Assembly: GCA_019787685.1 (NCBI GenBank)
Contig: JAHNUO010000001.1
Span: 3,410,001-3,474,000 of the forward strand
Origin: Chiua virens
Lineage: Eukaryota > Basidiomycota > Agaricomycetes > Boletales > Boletaceae
Length of the DNA stretch: 64,000 nt
Direction of reading: 5' to 3'
The position numbers were made by a program, and so were the translations under genes. Every line of letters begins with the position of its first letter. The stretch's first letter is position 1. The notes below the pieces were generated by a model. It did no database searches. It was not told the origin of the DNA and saw nothing but the letters and a program-made list of their open reading frames with translations. Positions 33,229 to 46,055 of this stretch are shown piece by piece.

Positions 33229-34943
33229 GGGTTCTGCGAGGGGTACCTTTGGGGCACCGCAATCCTCTCAATCGTTTATAACCATCCAACCTCAAGGTTG
33301 TTCTTCACACCGAGCTGCCGTAAACTGAGAAGACCACCCAACGCCCGGTTGAGCCTCGATGCACATGTGCTAGATTTCGCAAAGCAGCGAATAGGGAAAC
33401 GATGGCTCCATTTGAAGCCTGCAACTAAAGTGTAACCCAAGGTTGCGCAACAACGAAGCGAGCATTGCCGCTGCCCGGCCCAGGTCGGAAAGAGAAAAAA
33501 ACTATAAAAGAACAGAAGCTATGACAGTGACAGCATCACTTCCGCCTTGGCTTGTCCTCGCTTAGCCAGATTCAGATTCCTAGACCCAGCCTGGCCATCA
33601 CGTCGCTTATCCCCAGTGAAGCTATTATCCATTGGGCCTGAGAATCCCGCTGGCCATCGTTCGATGAGATGCCAAACACCCAACGGGTTGACAACTATCC
33701 CTGGGAAGAACGAAATAATGGTGATTTGTACAAAGCGGATGAAGGGCAGAACTGAAATTCGGCTGGACAGAGGTCAGCACTATCGGGTAGCCTGCGATTT
33801 CCAAGCACTCACTAAAAATGATGATGGTATTCAAACCGCCAGTGAAGACGAGAGCAGCAGACAGCCACCGGACTCACGTCCCGACCTAGCCAAATGGAGG
33901 TACGAGACGACACTGGAAACTCAGCAAGCGGAATGAACGGCGGGATGGAGGGTGATGCGAACTACAATGAAAGGGGGAGGGCAAGAGGGATGAGAGGAGC
34001 CTCCAGCATGGTCTGGACTGGGGTGAACCAAACGAGGTTGAGCCAGCGCAGGAGACGAGACGAGACGAGGATTGAATTTATTGAAGAGCCAAAGCACGAG
34101 CTAAATCCGGCCGAGGGACGAAGTCCCTGGAGAATCGGGCCAGCATGAAAGGGTGCAAAAGCTTGAGAGCGATGAGAAGGACCACTGAACAAGAATGAGT
34201 CGAGATACAGGACGAATGGAAACTTTTTGCTAACGAAGCTCGCAGATGGCACGGTTGGTGTGCACGAACGATGGAGAGGACTTTGAGTGAGAGAAGTCAG
34301 GAGAATTAGATCCCAAGACAAAGACCGAGCGACTGCAACACACCGACGAAGCAGATCTTCAATTAGATGAAGAACCGATGACTGGGCCCAATGATCTAGG
34401 ACTTGCGCGTCACCTGTGCACACCGACATCGTTACCGGATCTTGCCCTTTGGAACGATTGTCAATAAGACGACGACACTGTCTTAGACCACTGGAATACC
34501 TTACATTCGTCAGGACTCGTTGCTTATTTTCGCGTCATACAGACCGTCGGCATTCCTCGTTATTGAACTACTAATCCTACTGATCAAGACGTTGTAGGAC
34601 TCGGGAAAAGAGACCGTGGGAATTCCATAATGGTTGAATAAATAGTGTCCCGTGAATTCAGTCACATGACGTCCATTTTGGGTACCCCGTCGGCAAACAC
34701 TACTTAGGGCGACACCTGGTTTGGTTCTTAGTTTTTCTTTCCTACCACGCTGCGGCGTACCTATTTTACTAGTAGTGTTAGTTACCGTCTTGTAAGTAAA
34801 TCGATCGGTCTACTTTGCACTAATTATTATACAAACCTGAATTAGACGCCATAACAGTACGTGGGTTCGCGTCGTCGTCTTGCGCACAGGGAGCGAACCG
34901 TTGGAACTAATCATGGTCTTCGCTGAATTCAGGTTGCAGGAAC
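33229..34943. other. Intergenic region of 1.7 kb
   Basis: Short frames on both strands have no motifs and no consistent splice pattern. It contains the divergent promoters of the genes starting at 33228 (minus) and 34944 (plus). I see no transposon ends. Confidence 0.45.
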
Positions 34944-35988
34944 ATGAAACCTGTCGTCGATTGCAAATCCCACACGGCAGCATGCCCCGCCGTAGCTGAC
35001 ATGAGCAAACTCCTGGAATTGGTGTCGACCGTCGACTTTAGTAGCGACTCATACAATGATCAAGTCCACCGAGACATCTATGGTTGCGTTCACTTCTTAC
35101 TACTACAAAGTTTGTCGCTAACCTGCCTTCTCGCAGACCTCGTCGAAATCCATTGCTTCCAGTCAGTCGGACCTCTCGCTGTGCCCCCCTCGCTCGTCTT
35201 TTACACCGCTCGAAATATACTCTCACCTTCTTTCATCCTTGGTCAAATTCCCGATTTGTTCAACCTCCTCACTTCGATCGAAACCTTTCGCCGATTTGCC
35301 GTGCTCAAAGCTGGTGAAGCGCTCGGTTGGCAACGCTATTACGAGATTGAGAAGACTCACGGACATGCTGAGGACGTCAGACTGCTCGAAGTGAGTGAAG
35401 TGCACACACTCCAATGTTTCATAGACAGCGCGGATGCACAACGCAATGAGTACATTGTATTGATCCAAAGTCTCGTTCCACTTGTGAGTGATTCCACTTT
35501 GTGTTATCCGCAAATGTATTGTTGACCCTACAGTATATTCATTACTTATGGACGGCCGGCGAATCATGCCTGCTGCCACAGAGGCTCAACGATTTCTTCC
35601 CCGGATCCATGGGTGTTGAAACACCCTCCAGCTTGCTCTTTCATGACGATCTTTCTGATGACGAGAAGGAAATTTTTGGACAATTCAGACTGGCTTGCAA
35701 GGGATGGTTCAATTTGGTCTTAGACTGGCAGGAAAAGCGAAGGGAAAATTGCCAGCAAAAGGGGTGCGTGTGTTGGGCCTATATTGTAGCAGCATATTCT
35801 AAACTTGATTAACGCGCAGGCGGACTAAGGAACAAGTGGACGAGAGTTTCAAGAATGATTTTCATGCAGTATTTCCGCAACCCTTTCAGTCACTCCAGTC
35901 AGTGCAGAACGTCGAGGATTACATGAAGAAGGTCGAAACCATGATTGGGGAACTTGAAAAATGGTTCTCCCCGAGAAGTAACATGTAA
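34944..35988 (+). CDS. Uncharacterised four-exon alpha-helical protein
   Basis: I do not recognise this protein of about 275 residues. Exon 1 (MKPVVDCKSHTAACPAVADMSKLLELV...VHRDIY) is followed by an intron ending CTTCTCGCAG near 35137. Exon 2 carries 'VEIHCFQSVGPLAVPPSLVFYTARNIL' and 'EALGWQRYYEIEKTHGHAEDVRLLEV'. An intron GTGAGT...CCTACAG (35484-35533) leads to exon 3 ('WTAGESCLLPQRLNDFFPGSMGVE...SDDEKEIFGQFRLACKGW'). An intron GTGCGT...GCGCAG leads to exon 4 ('TKEQVDESFKNDFHAVFPQPFQSLQSVQNV...'), ending at TAA 35986-35988. All joins stay in frame and there are no stops. No signal peptide or membrane segment is evident. It may belong to a lineage-restricted family. Confidence 0.6.
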
Positions 35989-36269
35989 CTAGGGTCGCCT
36001 ATGCTGCCTCACGTGCGGTGCACATGTAGGACGTGGCAGTATGTAAAAATGTTGAGTGGGAGAATGTCGTAGAGCTGAAATAGAGGGCTACCAGGCGGAT
36101 GGACTCGTGAATGGCATGCAATGGTCAATTATACACTGCTTTGCTGAGAGTTCGTCAAAATGCTTTTATTCAGTCCCTCTTGCAGTGAAATACCATAGAC
36201 TACTACCGTATTTCGTATTTCCTGCGCTACTCCCTGTAGCAATGTCAGAGGTGGTCGCTTGCATGCAAC
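35989..36269. other. Short convergent intergenic spacer
   Basis: This lies between the 3' ends of the plus-strand gene ending at 35988 and the minus-strand helicase ending at 36270. No feature is seen beyond the likely 3' UTRs. Confidence 0.5.
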
Positions 36270-39200
36270 CTAAAGAGTGTCCCAGTTGGTGTTAAGCAGC
36301 TTTCTAGGTGGTTCTTCATTCCCATTACTATTACTTCCACTGGTTTTTTCACTTGAGGACCAGACCGTTCTTGCATGTCGACGTCGCGGTGGGCTATCTG
36401 GGGATGATATCGCCTCACGACTTCGCTTCATGCTGGACTTCACAGCTAGCCTTGTGTCCAATTCCGGATCCTCGTTATCACCTTCGGCAAGGCAAATAAA
36501 GTCTGGTTCAGATCGGTCGCTGGGTCCAGCGGTCCCGACCGTGAGCGCCTCAGCTATTCTAGCTATCCCACCTAGTGACCAAATGCCCAGCACCAAAGAA
36601 TTCGACACTCACCAACTACGGATGTAGATGATTTATAGATATCTGGGTTGCCTTGGTGGTCGGGTGTCTCTGTGGGGTTTCAGTGTCGGTGTTGATCATC
36701 ATGCGGGAACTGTGTGTACTGCACACCTGCTACGGGAACTTTCTGTTTGCCAGTTGCGATCGAGCGTTTACCTTTTCTAGTGCTCTTTTCGGGTGCCATT
36801 GATTTGGCTTCCACCTCATCACTTGAGTCCGCTCCTGCCCTGTCTGAAGGGAACTCTTCTACGAGAGGTATTCCAGACGTGAGGAGCGTCTTTATGTCTG
36901 TACACATAGATGTTAAGGGCTACATTAGAAACATCTAAAGACGAACCTCTTCCATGGCGCGTAGCTAGAAATTGCTCCAGCATGGAGCCCTTGCCTTGTG
37001 CGTAGTCTGTCATCAGGCAATCCACTGTCTGGTCGCAGACCATATTGTAGACAACAACAGCCTCAGTCTGTCCAAGGCGCCAGGCACGCCCAATGATTTG
37101 ATTCACCAGCATTCGAGACCAGCATTGATCCTGCATGGGGGTAAGAAAAGGCTGTCCTGTGTCAAATTTGACCTACAAAGAGTATAACCACCGTCGCGGC
37201 AGTCAGGTTGAGGCCGACGGCACCAACATTCGACAAAAGGAGCACGCGGCAATTTGCATCTGTCTGGAATGCCACAATAGTCTGATCGCGCTGTTCTGCA
37301 CTTTGTGTCCCGTTTACTGCGACCGCATCAATTCCGTACATCTTCAGTATCTGAAAAAGGTGAGAATAATCATGAGATGACAAGTTTTCGCTCCGGCAGT
37401 TTTCACTTACTGAAAGTATCAATGGTGCCATCATTGCAAATTCGTGATAGATCAGGATCTTTCGGGATCCCGACCTTGAGTGAGACATCTGTATTCCTTC
37501 GTCTGGTTCAAGCGGTGTCCAGAGAAGGCAGGGCGATGCGTCCGCGCCAGGGTTGGGTACCCATGGCCGATTCAGGATGGGCTTGTCACTACCATCAGCA
37601 ATGCATGGGGAGTTGGGATGCTGGTCAAATGAAACGGCTGTCAGTGAGTTTGTAGACAGATGATGGCAAACCAATGCCACCAGCATGTCGGCTTTTGTCG
37701 ATCGGACTTCCGAGTATCCAGCCAGAGAGGAAACGACAGGATAAGTTGGAGATTCATGGAAGGGAAAAGCAGCTTTGGTGCGTCCTTCGAGATAGAATTT
37801 CTGAGGGAGTATATCAGGAGCCGCATGATGCAGAAAGAGGGGGCTTGCCGTGTTGAGACCCTCTCCATCCTCAACTGCTGCAAGTGCGTCTCTACCAGAA
37901 GTTCGATGGTCAGCATGGGCCAGACAGGGCGTGTGCAAGACCTACCCACTGCTGAATCCGTCGAGGACCTTTCGGATGATCCCCAATTCCTCCTCGGTGA
38001 GTACGAGCTTCGCGAGAACCATCTTGTAAGGCGGTAAAGAATCGTTAATCATTCTACCATCGTATCGCTTCGACTCCACTGTACGACGTATTACACTGTC
38101 ACCATAGCATGCACGAATGTAGACAATCCACTCGCTGTGCACCTCGCGCACTCTCTGGATAGAATCCGGTACCACTTGAGTAGGCTCAACATCCCCGCCA
38201 ATCATGGTGGCCACGGTCTTTTCTGCGGAAATAGCTTTGTCTTGCCGAGTTATGCCCCTGCGTGCGGACCTTATCTTCTTCAGGAACTCCTTCTCCCGCT
38301 CGTCGGCACCTCTCCCACAAAACTGGGGAATGCGGAGCAACCTTCCAAGGTTGCATAAATCCTGTGCAACAGGGTTGTTTTGTCAATGCACGGGAGAAGG
38401 TATAATTGCTCGCTTACGCTTACCTGAGGCGAGGTGAAGAGCGGGGTGGCCGTGAGGAGTAGAGGAAGTCTCGTAGATTTTGTAAGATCCAGGGCAACAT
38501 ACCAGTTGGCACCGGTGTTTCGAAACACATGAGCCTCGTCAACGACTACCGTAGAGAATGTGCGGTTCGCAGAAATAAATTTTCCGTATAGCACTGGAAG
38601 CTTGACGTGACGTTCCTCATCAGTCGCCTTGTTCGCATTTCTACCTCTACGTTTCCCGCGCACATCGAAGGCTCTCCCAAATGTTGTCATAACCTGAGTG
38701 AATATGAAAACCACTCCGCATGAAGCTGGCGATATGGCATCAACTTACTGAGTGAGGGACAATAATGATTCGGTTGATAAATGGCGTCCTTGAGGTTTTC
38801 CAGTCCCCCTCCCAAAATTGAGCAAATTGTGATTCCGCGGTGGGGAAGACGTAAATTTCTATTCTTCCAGGAACGAAGAAGGTGCGGAGTTCGGTAACCC
38901 ACTGGCAAACTAGTGAATTGCCGACAAGAATAACATGGGGAAGGTCGTCAATCATGGTCCGCCCTGCAAAGCACCGTTGTCTTTCTGCGACAAATGTCAG
39001 CAACCCTGCGAACATCTGAAGTGAAAGGGTCACCTATTATCGGGGCAAACCTGACGTCAGTGCCAAGGATGTCAGGCTGAAGTAGCTTGCCTCCAACCCT
39101 ACGGCCCGCCGCTGCTTCCTGTCCATAGAATGCATCGATAATGAAGGCAATGACACCCATCGCAAGAGCAGTCTTGCCCACTCCGACTGCATCAGCGATG

Positions 39201-40667
39201 AGGATGCCGGGTAGCCCAGTTTCGACTGGCTCAGCAGAGAATGCCTTGTCGATGACAGATGCAACGCCGACAAGCTGGTGCCAGAGCAGGCGCAGGGGCT
39301 TCATGTCAGGGTTTGAGGACGAAAACTGCTTGGCATTATCGTCATCCCAAGCGCACAAGCCTGACAAAGATCGAAACTTGGAGAACAGTGTGGGGCTACC
39401 ATCTGGAAAGTTTGTGAGCGAGGACAGCGCTTCTTCAGAGTGGTGTGCAAACTGTGCAACACCTAAATCCGCGAGATCCTCCCACGCCTCCTGTATTCCT
39501 GCGTCGGAATTAAGGACACATTGCAGGTGCCCACCGTCGGCAGCTTTCAGGCCAAACAGTTGCACATAAGTGGCCCAAATCTCTTCGATATCACCAGTTG
39601 CTGCAGCTGCGATATGTTTCACACGTGCCATCCGGCGCTTTCCACGAGGTTCTGTGTATACGGTTGCGTTAGAGAGGGAGAGGGGATATCCACGAGTTGG
39701 TACTCACTGCTGTCTGACTCTGTTCCAGCCTCCTCAGGTAGCAGCAAGGTACCGCGCGGTAGTTTCCTCGCCGTATTGATTGCAGTCTGTAGTATAGCCT
39801 CAAGCCCCCCCATCATCTCACGCACGCCGTCCTCTGCCTCTTCTTCCTTTGGAAACCAGTATATCGCGTCCTTGTAAGCATGCAGGGCCTTGATTGCAGC
39901 TCGAACTTCCGCGGCACTCGGCTCTTCCTTTCTCTCGACATCTAAGGTACAGAGTCGCACTCAACCCAACTGACTGGTATATGACACCACAGCTTACCAG
40001 CAAAGGTGGATTGGGCTTTAAGCTTCCTGCTCGAAAGCGTCTTCGCCGCCCGCAGGTACTTCTTCCTCTGGCGTTCCCACTCGTGGTGGATCAGATCAGC
40101 CACCGCCTCCTTGAACTCCCCGACAACCCTCGCACTTGCAAGACAGTTCTCGCCAAAGACTGCGCATGCGATGGCGTCGATTGCACCATCGGCATCAGTC
40201 CGTGAAGGAAAATCATCAAGCTTGTTCTTGCGACTCCAAATGAGAGCATGCGGAGACAACTCCTCGTTTTCAAGGGCCTTCTGGACGCGAAGGTATATAT
40301 CTGGATTGAATTTGTGAGCGCCATGCCATTTCAGAAGGGCTGCATATCCAGCTGGATGCCGCCCGCCCTCGATGATCGACTGTTTGGCCCTGCCACCTCG
40401 CGCATTTTGAAGTGCGGAGATCATTGAATTGATGGATTCCCGCTCAGTGTCAATGAGGACGGGATTTGGCTCCTGGAATAGCCTTTCCGTCAGATGCCAG
40501 AATTCACCCTGGGACTCGTCGGCAAAAATATCCTCCGGGCGATCCAGAAGAGCAATGAGAATCAACGTTTGCATTTTCATCGCCATGTTGTGGATGTGAG
40601 AGACTGGGGGATGCGGGGGCGCTGGAGTGGTGTCGGTCAAGCCTTTTTTTTTCGGAACCTTACACAT
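36270..40667 (-). CDS. SNF2-family DNA helicase-like ATPase
   Basis: A large multi-exon gene with the ordered motifs of an SF2/SNF2 ATPase, the motor of chromatin remodelling or repair factors. It has motif I 'ADAVGVGKT' (about 39190), motif Ia 'VILVGNSLVCQW' (38920), DEAH in 'VVVDEAHVFRN' (38540), motif III 'LLLTATPLFTSP' (38455), motif V 'LLLSNVGAVGLNLTAA' (37215) and motif VI 'QIIGRAWRLGQ' (37100). The N-terminal 450 residues (start taken at Met 40667, with 'MAMKM' as an alternative) are helical and of unknown role. The C-terminus is Ser/Arg-rich and ends at 36270. Exon joins have GTRNGT...YAG signals and I saw no internal stops. The sequence is too divergent to place as Rad54, Rad5 or Snf2 proper; it resembles the lineage-expanded SNF2-like proteins of mushrooms. 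Upstream lies 1.5 kb without genes. Confidence 0.78.
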
Positions 40668-42137
40668 ATTTTAAGTATGGCTGCCTACGTAAAGTGAGGT
40701 CGATCGGGCGGAGTATTCTAGCCCCGATTTCGGAACATTCCAGACCCAGGAGTCTGCAGAAACTTCTTTCTTTCTTCATTTGAAGTCAGATAAGCGGTCG
40801 CCATCGCACGCTACGCAACCCACCGAATCGAGTGTACCCTTTCCTCGACTGAGCGGGCCCTCGGCTAGAGGTAGCAACGACCCGAGGTTCCCAGAGCATT
40901 TCCAAGAATGACCCGGACTGCGAACACACCATGATGGAGCGCTCGTGAGTGGTTTTTTTTTTGAGAGAGAGAGAGTCCGGGGGGACCGGGAAGAACGGTA
41001 CTGAGGGCAAGGCGGCGAGCGCTTTCAACAGCCTGCAATTTCCAACGATTTCCAAAGACTGTCCTGGTCGACTCGTAAATATCAGGTGAAAGCTCGAATC
41101 TGGCCGTCACACACCATTCCACGCCAAATTTTGCAAGCGAATGTAGAGGGGAGTGACGACTTCATAGTAGATAGTTGCAGCCAGAATGCAATCCAGGTTA
41201 GGTTACGGTTCAGTCGGAACGTGGACAGTCCAAGGAGCGGCAGGATGGTGGTAGCATCACTCTAGCCTTGAATATTCTCTTGTAGGGCAGCGAGCTGGAT
41301 ACTCCCTGCTCCGGCGGTGTCCTGTGCTCTCCAGCCCATCTGAGGAGAGAAAACTGAGTGAGAAAAAATAAAACTCCATCGCGAAATAGGCAGTGATATC
41401 GTCTCGAACAGAGCTGCCTCTTCTGCCTCGGTTCTTCCCTTGTTCCCACTTGCCAGGCCAGGGCCATCGTAGAGCGAACCTGGATTGCCATCGACCGTGT
41501 TCACAGGAGGATTTGTTTGTTTCTAGCCAGGCATGAAGGTACGAGATTGAGAGTTCACCGAGCGGTCAGTTGAAACAGAGTTGGTCAAATAGTGAGCGTA
41601 GTGAGGGGACTACGGACCGAAGATCGACGAAGGGATGCAGAGTAAGAGTCTGTTGACAGATGGCTGAAACGGATGACATCCATGATGACAGTGAAGAATA
41701 CTCTAGAGTGGAATAGGTCACGATCAGATCAAGTTGCAAGCCAAATTACAGTAACTGCAACGCACGAGCGGATAAACGTCAAATTCGATCGTGTCTTGCG
41801 TTAGATGCGATTTACCATATTGGCATTTACTACTCATGCACCCTTCAAGTGGCGCCGACATAGTCAAACGAAAAAAACATCGAGTGCAATCAGAACGGAA
41901 CCTGAGCGGGATAACTACTCCTACCTTCAATTACTGTAATTTTAGAATTTTAAGAGAGCGACAAATTGGATTCTACAGCAAACGACAATACCCAGGTTCT
42001 GGGTGACTCAAACCGATTGGTGCACTAATCATAATAAGAGTGATCTTGTAAGAGAGCAATAAGCGCATACAATAAGTAACAAGGATTGGGGAAGAAGAAA
42101 AAGATTGTGTGAATTTCCGGGTATTAAATAGTGAGTG
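40668..42137. other. Intergenic region with a short (GA)n tract
   Basis: No gene is seen. A t(10)-(ga)6-like microsatellite lies near 40951-40975. Minus-strand frames of 80-93 codons at 40786-41504 lack motifs. This is probably the helicase promoter plus rearranged DNA. Confidence 0.45.
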
Positions 42138-44490
42138 CTAATTTTGGACACGTGACTTTGACCGAATCGAGTATGGCGGCAGATTGGTCATGCAAAGGGG
42201 TCGCGACTCGACCCCTTTGCATCGCGGTGCTGCCAAGGAGAGCTTCGACGCTTTCTTGACCAATGAGCGGGCTTTGCAGGTCTCATTCGAACCTGACGAT
42301 CCACGTCGGCGGTGATGACTAGGATGGGTCTGCGCATTCTCGGGAACAAACGAAATATCTATAGACGCGATATGAATGCATTCAAACCCGCTCTTGGTTG
42401 CGCGGTATTGAACCTGCATCCGATCCAGCACTTTCTTGATGTCCGCATTGAGAACCGAAGACGGCTTCATCGAGGTCGTAGAGATGCTGTTGGCGTGCCA
42501 TTTCAGAATTACCTACCCGCAGATAAGGAGGTTCAAATCACGTACCTGAACAACCCCTTCGGATGAACTGGTTTGAAGTCTTTGTCCACATGAGACGTGT
42601 TTCTGAAGCTCTCGGCTCGCGAATCAGATGTTTCGTGCTCCGCATTCTCTTCGACCTCCTCCGTACATCCAAACTGACCAACGGCCACCGGTCGGGCACT
42701 GTTCGTTCCATACCCAGTCGAAGGTCGTCGGTGTCGACCAATTGAACCACCGATGCTTGGGAATAACGCTCCGCCGGTACTACTCCTTCGCTCGTGACGC
42801 ATTGCCCGATCTTGCGGATCCAAAACTGTCACCACTCGTCTATGACTGTGCGACAACGGCTGACTCTGGCTCGCAGACAACGGAGGTGGCGCGTACGTGC
42901 TCTGCCGCCCAGCCTCTGGCTCCATGCCAGTTTTCTCATCGAGCACATCAACTGCACGCGGCCGCTTTTCCGCCTCGGTGTCCGTCGCAGCCTTGACCGG
43001 TACGCCGACCATGATCGTCGTGCGCTTGCCAATGCTCCCTTGTCTTCGCTTTGTATCGTCCCCACGGCCAGCACCACCCAACAACCTCCCGAACCGCCTG
43101 ACGAGTGTTGCACATGTCGAGAGCGGTCCATCATGCACACCTCCTTCGTCTTCGCCAGCAACCCTCGCCTTGGCTGCTCCAAATTCACCAAGCTCTGGAC
43201 CAGCGGTGTGAGGCACTTGTATATCCTCTGCCGCCTCGTCCACAGGTTTTTCCGTCCCTCCAAACATGCCACCCAAACCACGTAGAACTGTGGGTCGCTG
43301 GCTGAGACTGTGACTACGGCGGTGTGTCGATACGGGTGGCGCGCTAGGCAATGGTGTCGTGGGTGTTGTCAGAGTGGCAGCAATGTCAACGCACTTCGTT
43401 GGAGGAGGTCGTGGCGGCAGTGGCGGCAGCCCCACACCACGCGCCCTTGGCTGCCCATGGAAGGCCACTGCCGTGGGAGAGGGCGTAGCAGGCGCCACAT
43501 CGTAGGACATGCCAGAGTAGTGTGATGTTTCTAGTGCCGGCAAACGGGGAAGGGGCATACTGTAGTCGGCCTTGGCGGATGCTGGAGTGGCCAACTGCTG
43601 TGGTTTGGCTGGCTGGAGTTGCGCTTTGGCATTATAAGCATTGGGGGCGGAATTTTCATCGATAGCTGTCGCGTTGGGGACAGCGCCAGATTGAATGGAT
43701 ATCTGTGAACTAGCAAAGTGGTCAGGCCCATAAACACGTTCATGCTCGAACTTCTCCCGAGCAAGGTAATACATGGATATAAGTGGATGGAACCCTCGAA
43801 CAGGATCCATGGGTTCATGACCAGTATCAACGATCAAGAGGTGTGATTGAGAGTTGGGTGGGGAATGAGAAGGGGTCGTCAGTGGTGAAGAGGACGGAGA
43901 AAACAGCTTTCGACGATAAAAGTCAAATCCAGAGAAGCATTTAGATTTCTTGGATGGTGTCAAACCATCCTTGTGAACGTTGGTCGAAGAACCATCGAAC
44001 GAGATGGCGAGGAATTCGGGAATGATTTGCCCCAGCGGCCGCCATTTCGACCTCGTTTCCGGTCCCAAGCGGCAACAGCACGAATATAAATTTCAGACTC
44101 CAAGATTGCAACCAGCTTACATTCAATTTCCTCCTCGGAACCAAACTCGAACCCCTTCATACCTCGAATGACCTGCCGATCAAGCTCGTCCACGCGGAGA
44201 GGTTCGCGATGGACGAGGTGAGAGTCAGGTGGTCCGTTGAAACCACGAATCATCCACGAGTGTTCAAGCACTTCGGTCAATGAGGCACGGGCTGCAGGGT
44301 TGGTCACGAGCATCCGCGATGACAAGTATTTACACTCTGCGCATGGGTATCAGTAACGATCAAAATCTAAGGCGACTGAGTCAACACACCAGCGCTGAGC
44401 CAGACCATGCTTGATCTTTGCGTGCAATGCTGGCATGCTTTGATCATCGAAGGGAACCTTGCCACAGACAAGGACATAAAGGAGTATTTG
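42138..44490 (-). pseudogene. KIN1/MARK-type Ser/Thr kinase fragment, both ends missing
   Basis: From the right: '[26 protein letters not shown]' (kinase subdomain IX onward), a spliced join to 'RMLVTNPAARASLTEVLEHSWM', 'GPPDSHL', 'GMKGFEFGSEEEI' and 'KRGRNG'. The long Ser/Pro-rich linker follows, then 'KPVHPKGLF' joined by an intact intron (GTACGT...CAACAG, near 42497-42555) to 'SISTTSMKPSSVLNADIKKVLDRMQVQYR...FECIHIASIDIS'. This is the order in yeast Kin1/Kin2, polarity kinases. The ATP-binding half of the catalytic domain and the terminal KA1 membrane-binding domain are absent, and a frame change near 44010 (SFPNSS/AISFDG) breaks the rest. The right break near 44480 coincides with the start of a divergently transcribed, 5'-truncated membrane protein gene. 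Confidence 0.85.
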
Positions 44491-45561
44491 GAACTCTGTT
44501 TCTGGCGTCCAAAATCTTGGAGTTCACTCAATTGGCGTTTATTAATAATTGTGGATATCCCGGAGGTCCTAGAGCCTGTGAACAGCAGATGTTTTTGATC
44601 AGTGTAGATGAAATCTCGAATGTATCCTATGTCCTTGCAAATTGGCTAGCTGACGTGCTCCTGGTATGGATCTTGCTCGTCATCGGATGCCCAAAGAACT
44701 GCTGACAAACTAGTCGTGGGGACAGATGTATGTCAGGGCTGGTGGTGTTCATCATCTACAGAGATTTTAGCGTTCGTTCGGGGAGCATTGCGGTCCTTGT
44801 CACTGGCATCATGCTACCCGCATCCTTTGGTGAGTGTCGTAATTGCCGTGCGCCTTAGCCCCGACAATCTTTTCAGCCTCGTCATCACATCTGCTTACGG
44901 CGAATTATACAGTCCCAAGCATCTTTTTCCTCTTGCAAATATCCTCCCTGTTGTCATCACCCTACATGAACTTTGGACGTTCCACCAACTGGACCTTGCC
45001 CTATTTCTGCCTGACCCTTTGTATCCGAGTCAACATCATTATAACCCTTCTCATCGTCATCCGATTGCTGCTCTACTGACGTACCATGGTCCAACTACTT
45101 GGTCCAGGGCATGCAATCGAGTGTACGACAGTCGTTGCAATGTTGATCGAGTCTGCTGCAGTCTACGCCACCTTTTCGCTCTTGTTCTTGATCCCGTATG
45201 CGCTGAATGGTCCCATCTCCTATACATTTTTGCAGGTCCTTGGAGAAGCTCAGGTGGGATTTCCTAGCTTCTTGTACTCATGTCTCTCTAGTTGATCGCA
45301 CCGCTACTCATCATCTATAGAGAGGCCCAAGGAAAAGGGTGGATCAGCCAAGCTTCATCGGTGGTATCTTCAACCGTCAAGGTTGATCGCGACGTTCATG
45401 TCGAACGGTTCACCGACATTCAATTTGTATCGCAAATATCTTCGTCGTGCTCTGGCGGAACGTGCACGTTGGAACTCGCATCCAAGCAAGACACATCCGG
45501 TCAGATGACGGTGGATGTGGAAGAGGTGAGGCGCAAGGTCATTGAGATGCACGGATTGTGA
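44478..45561 (+). pseudogene. 5'-truncated multi-pass membrane protein (DUF6533-like family)
   Basis: The frame picks up in the second predicted helix: '[27 protein letters not shown]...SVDEISNVSYVLANWLADVLL'. An intron gtatgg...actag is followed by 'RCMSGLVVFIIYRDF', then helices 'LALPYFCLTLCIRVNIIITLLIVIRLLL', 'VAMLIESAAVYATFSLLFLI' and 'VIAPLLIIYREAQGKGW', and a cytosolic Ser-rich tail ending at 45561. This is the 7-helix layout of a large agaricomycete membrane protein family of unknown function. The introns are intact and no internal stop was found. No start codon or first helix exists upstream, because KIN1 sequence on the opposite strand begins there. It could be expressed from an internal Met but is probably a fragment. 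Confidence 0.62.
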
Positions 45562-46055
45562 TTGTGCAGAGTTTGCTGCATTCGTTTGTGTCTGTTTTCT
45601 TACTTTTCTAAATTTCGTCCCTTGCATGCCATCGCTCATAGATGAATCTCTTGTGCATATGCTACATTGTTCCTTTGTTCCGTTTTCTTGTTCATGTGCT
45701 CATCCTCTGGATTCACGTTACATACCCTGACTGACACTGTACTGTATATATATAAGTAATACCTGTTTGGCATTCAGTGTCCTCGCTGAAAATCTACCCG
45801 ACGTTAGCTCTGAATAGGAAGTAAGCCCGAATGGCTGCGCCACCAAGCGCACAACGAAGATGTGGATTATAACCTGGTTTGATGATCTCGTCGATCTCAC
45901 TGCTTGGGGTTCGGTCAACCTCAACCAATTCCCAAGCAGGTCAAAAGATAACACAAGCCACTGGCAAATGTGATTGCAAGTGCGGATCTGGACATACAAG
46001 AGGATGCCGGCTTTCATTCATTTGTTCCCCAAATAGACACGCACTCGAACTCAAG
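45562..46055. other. 3' flank of the membrane protein gene, no further gene
   Basis: A/T-rich downstream DNA with atatatata near 45745. A 99-codon minus-strand frame has no motif. Confidence 0.45.

Noticed and set aside
34944..35525. Second intron inside exon 2 of the unknown gene (gtgagtgaagtgc...catagacag)
   Set aside because: Splicing it out leads directly to an in-frame TGA, whereas reading through keeps the frame open to the next good donor.
42829..43285. Plus- and minus-strand frames of 104-163 codons within the KIN1 linker
   Set aside because: The KIN1 linker is low-complexity and G+C-rich, so the alternative frames stay open by chance; only the KIN1 frame aligns with the family.
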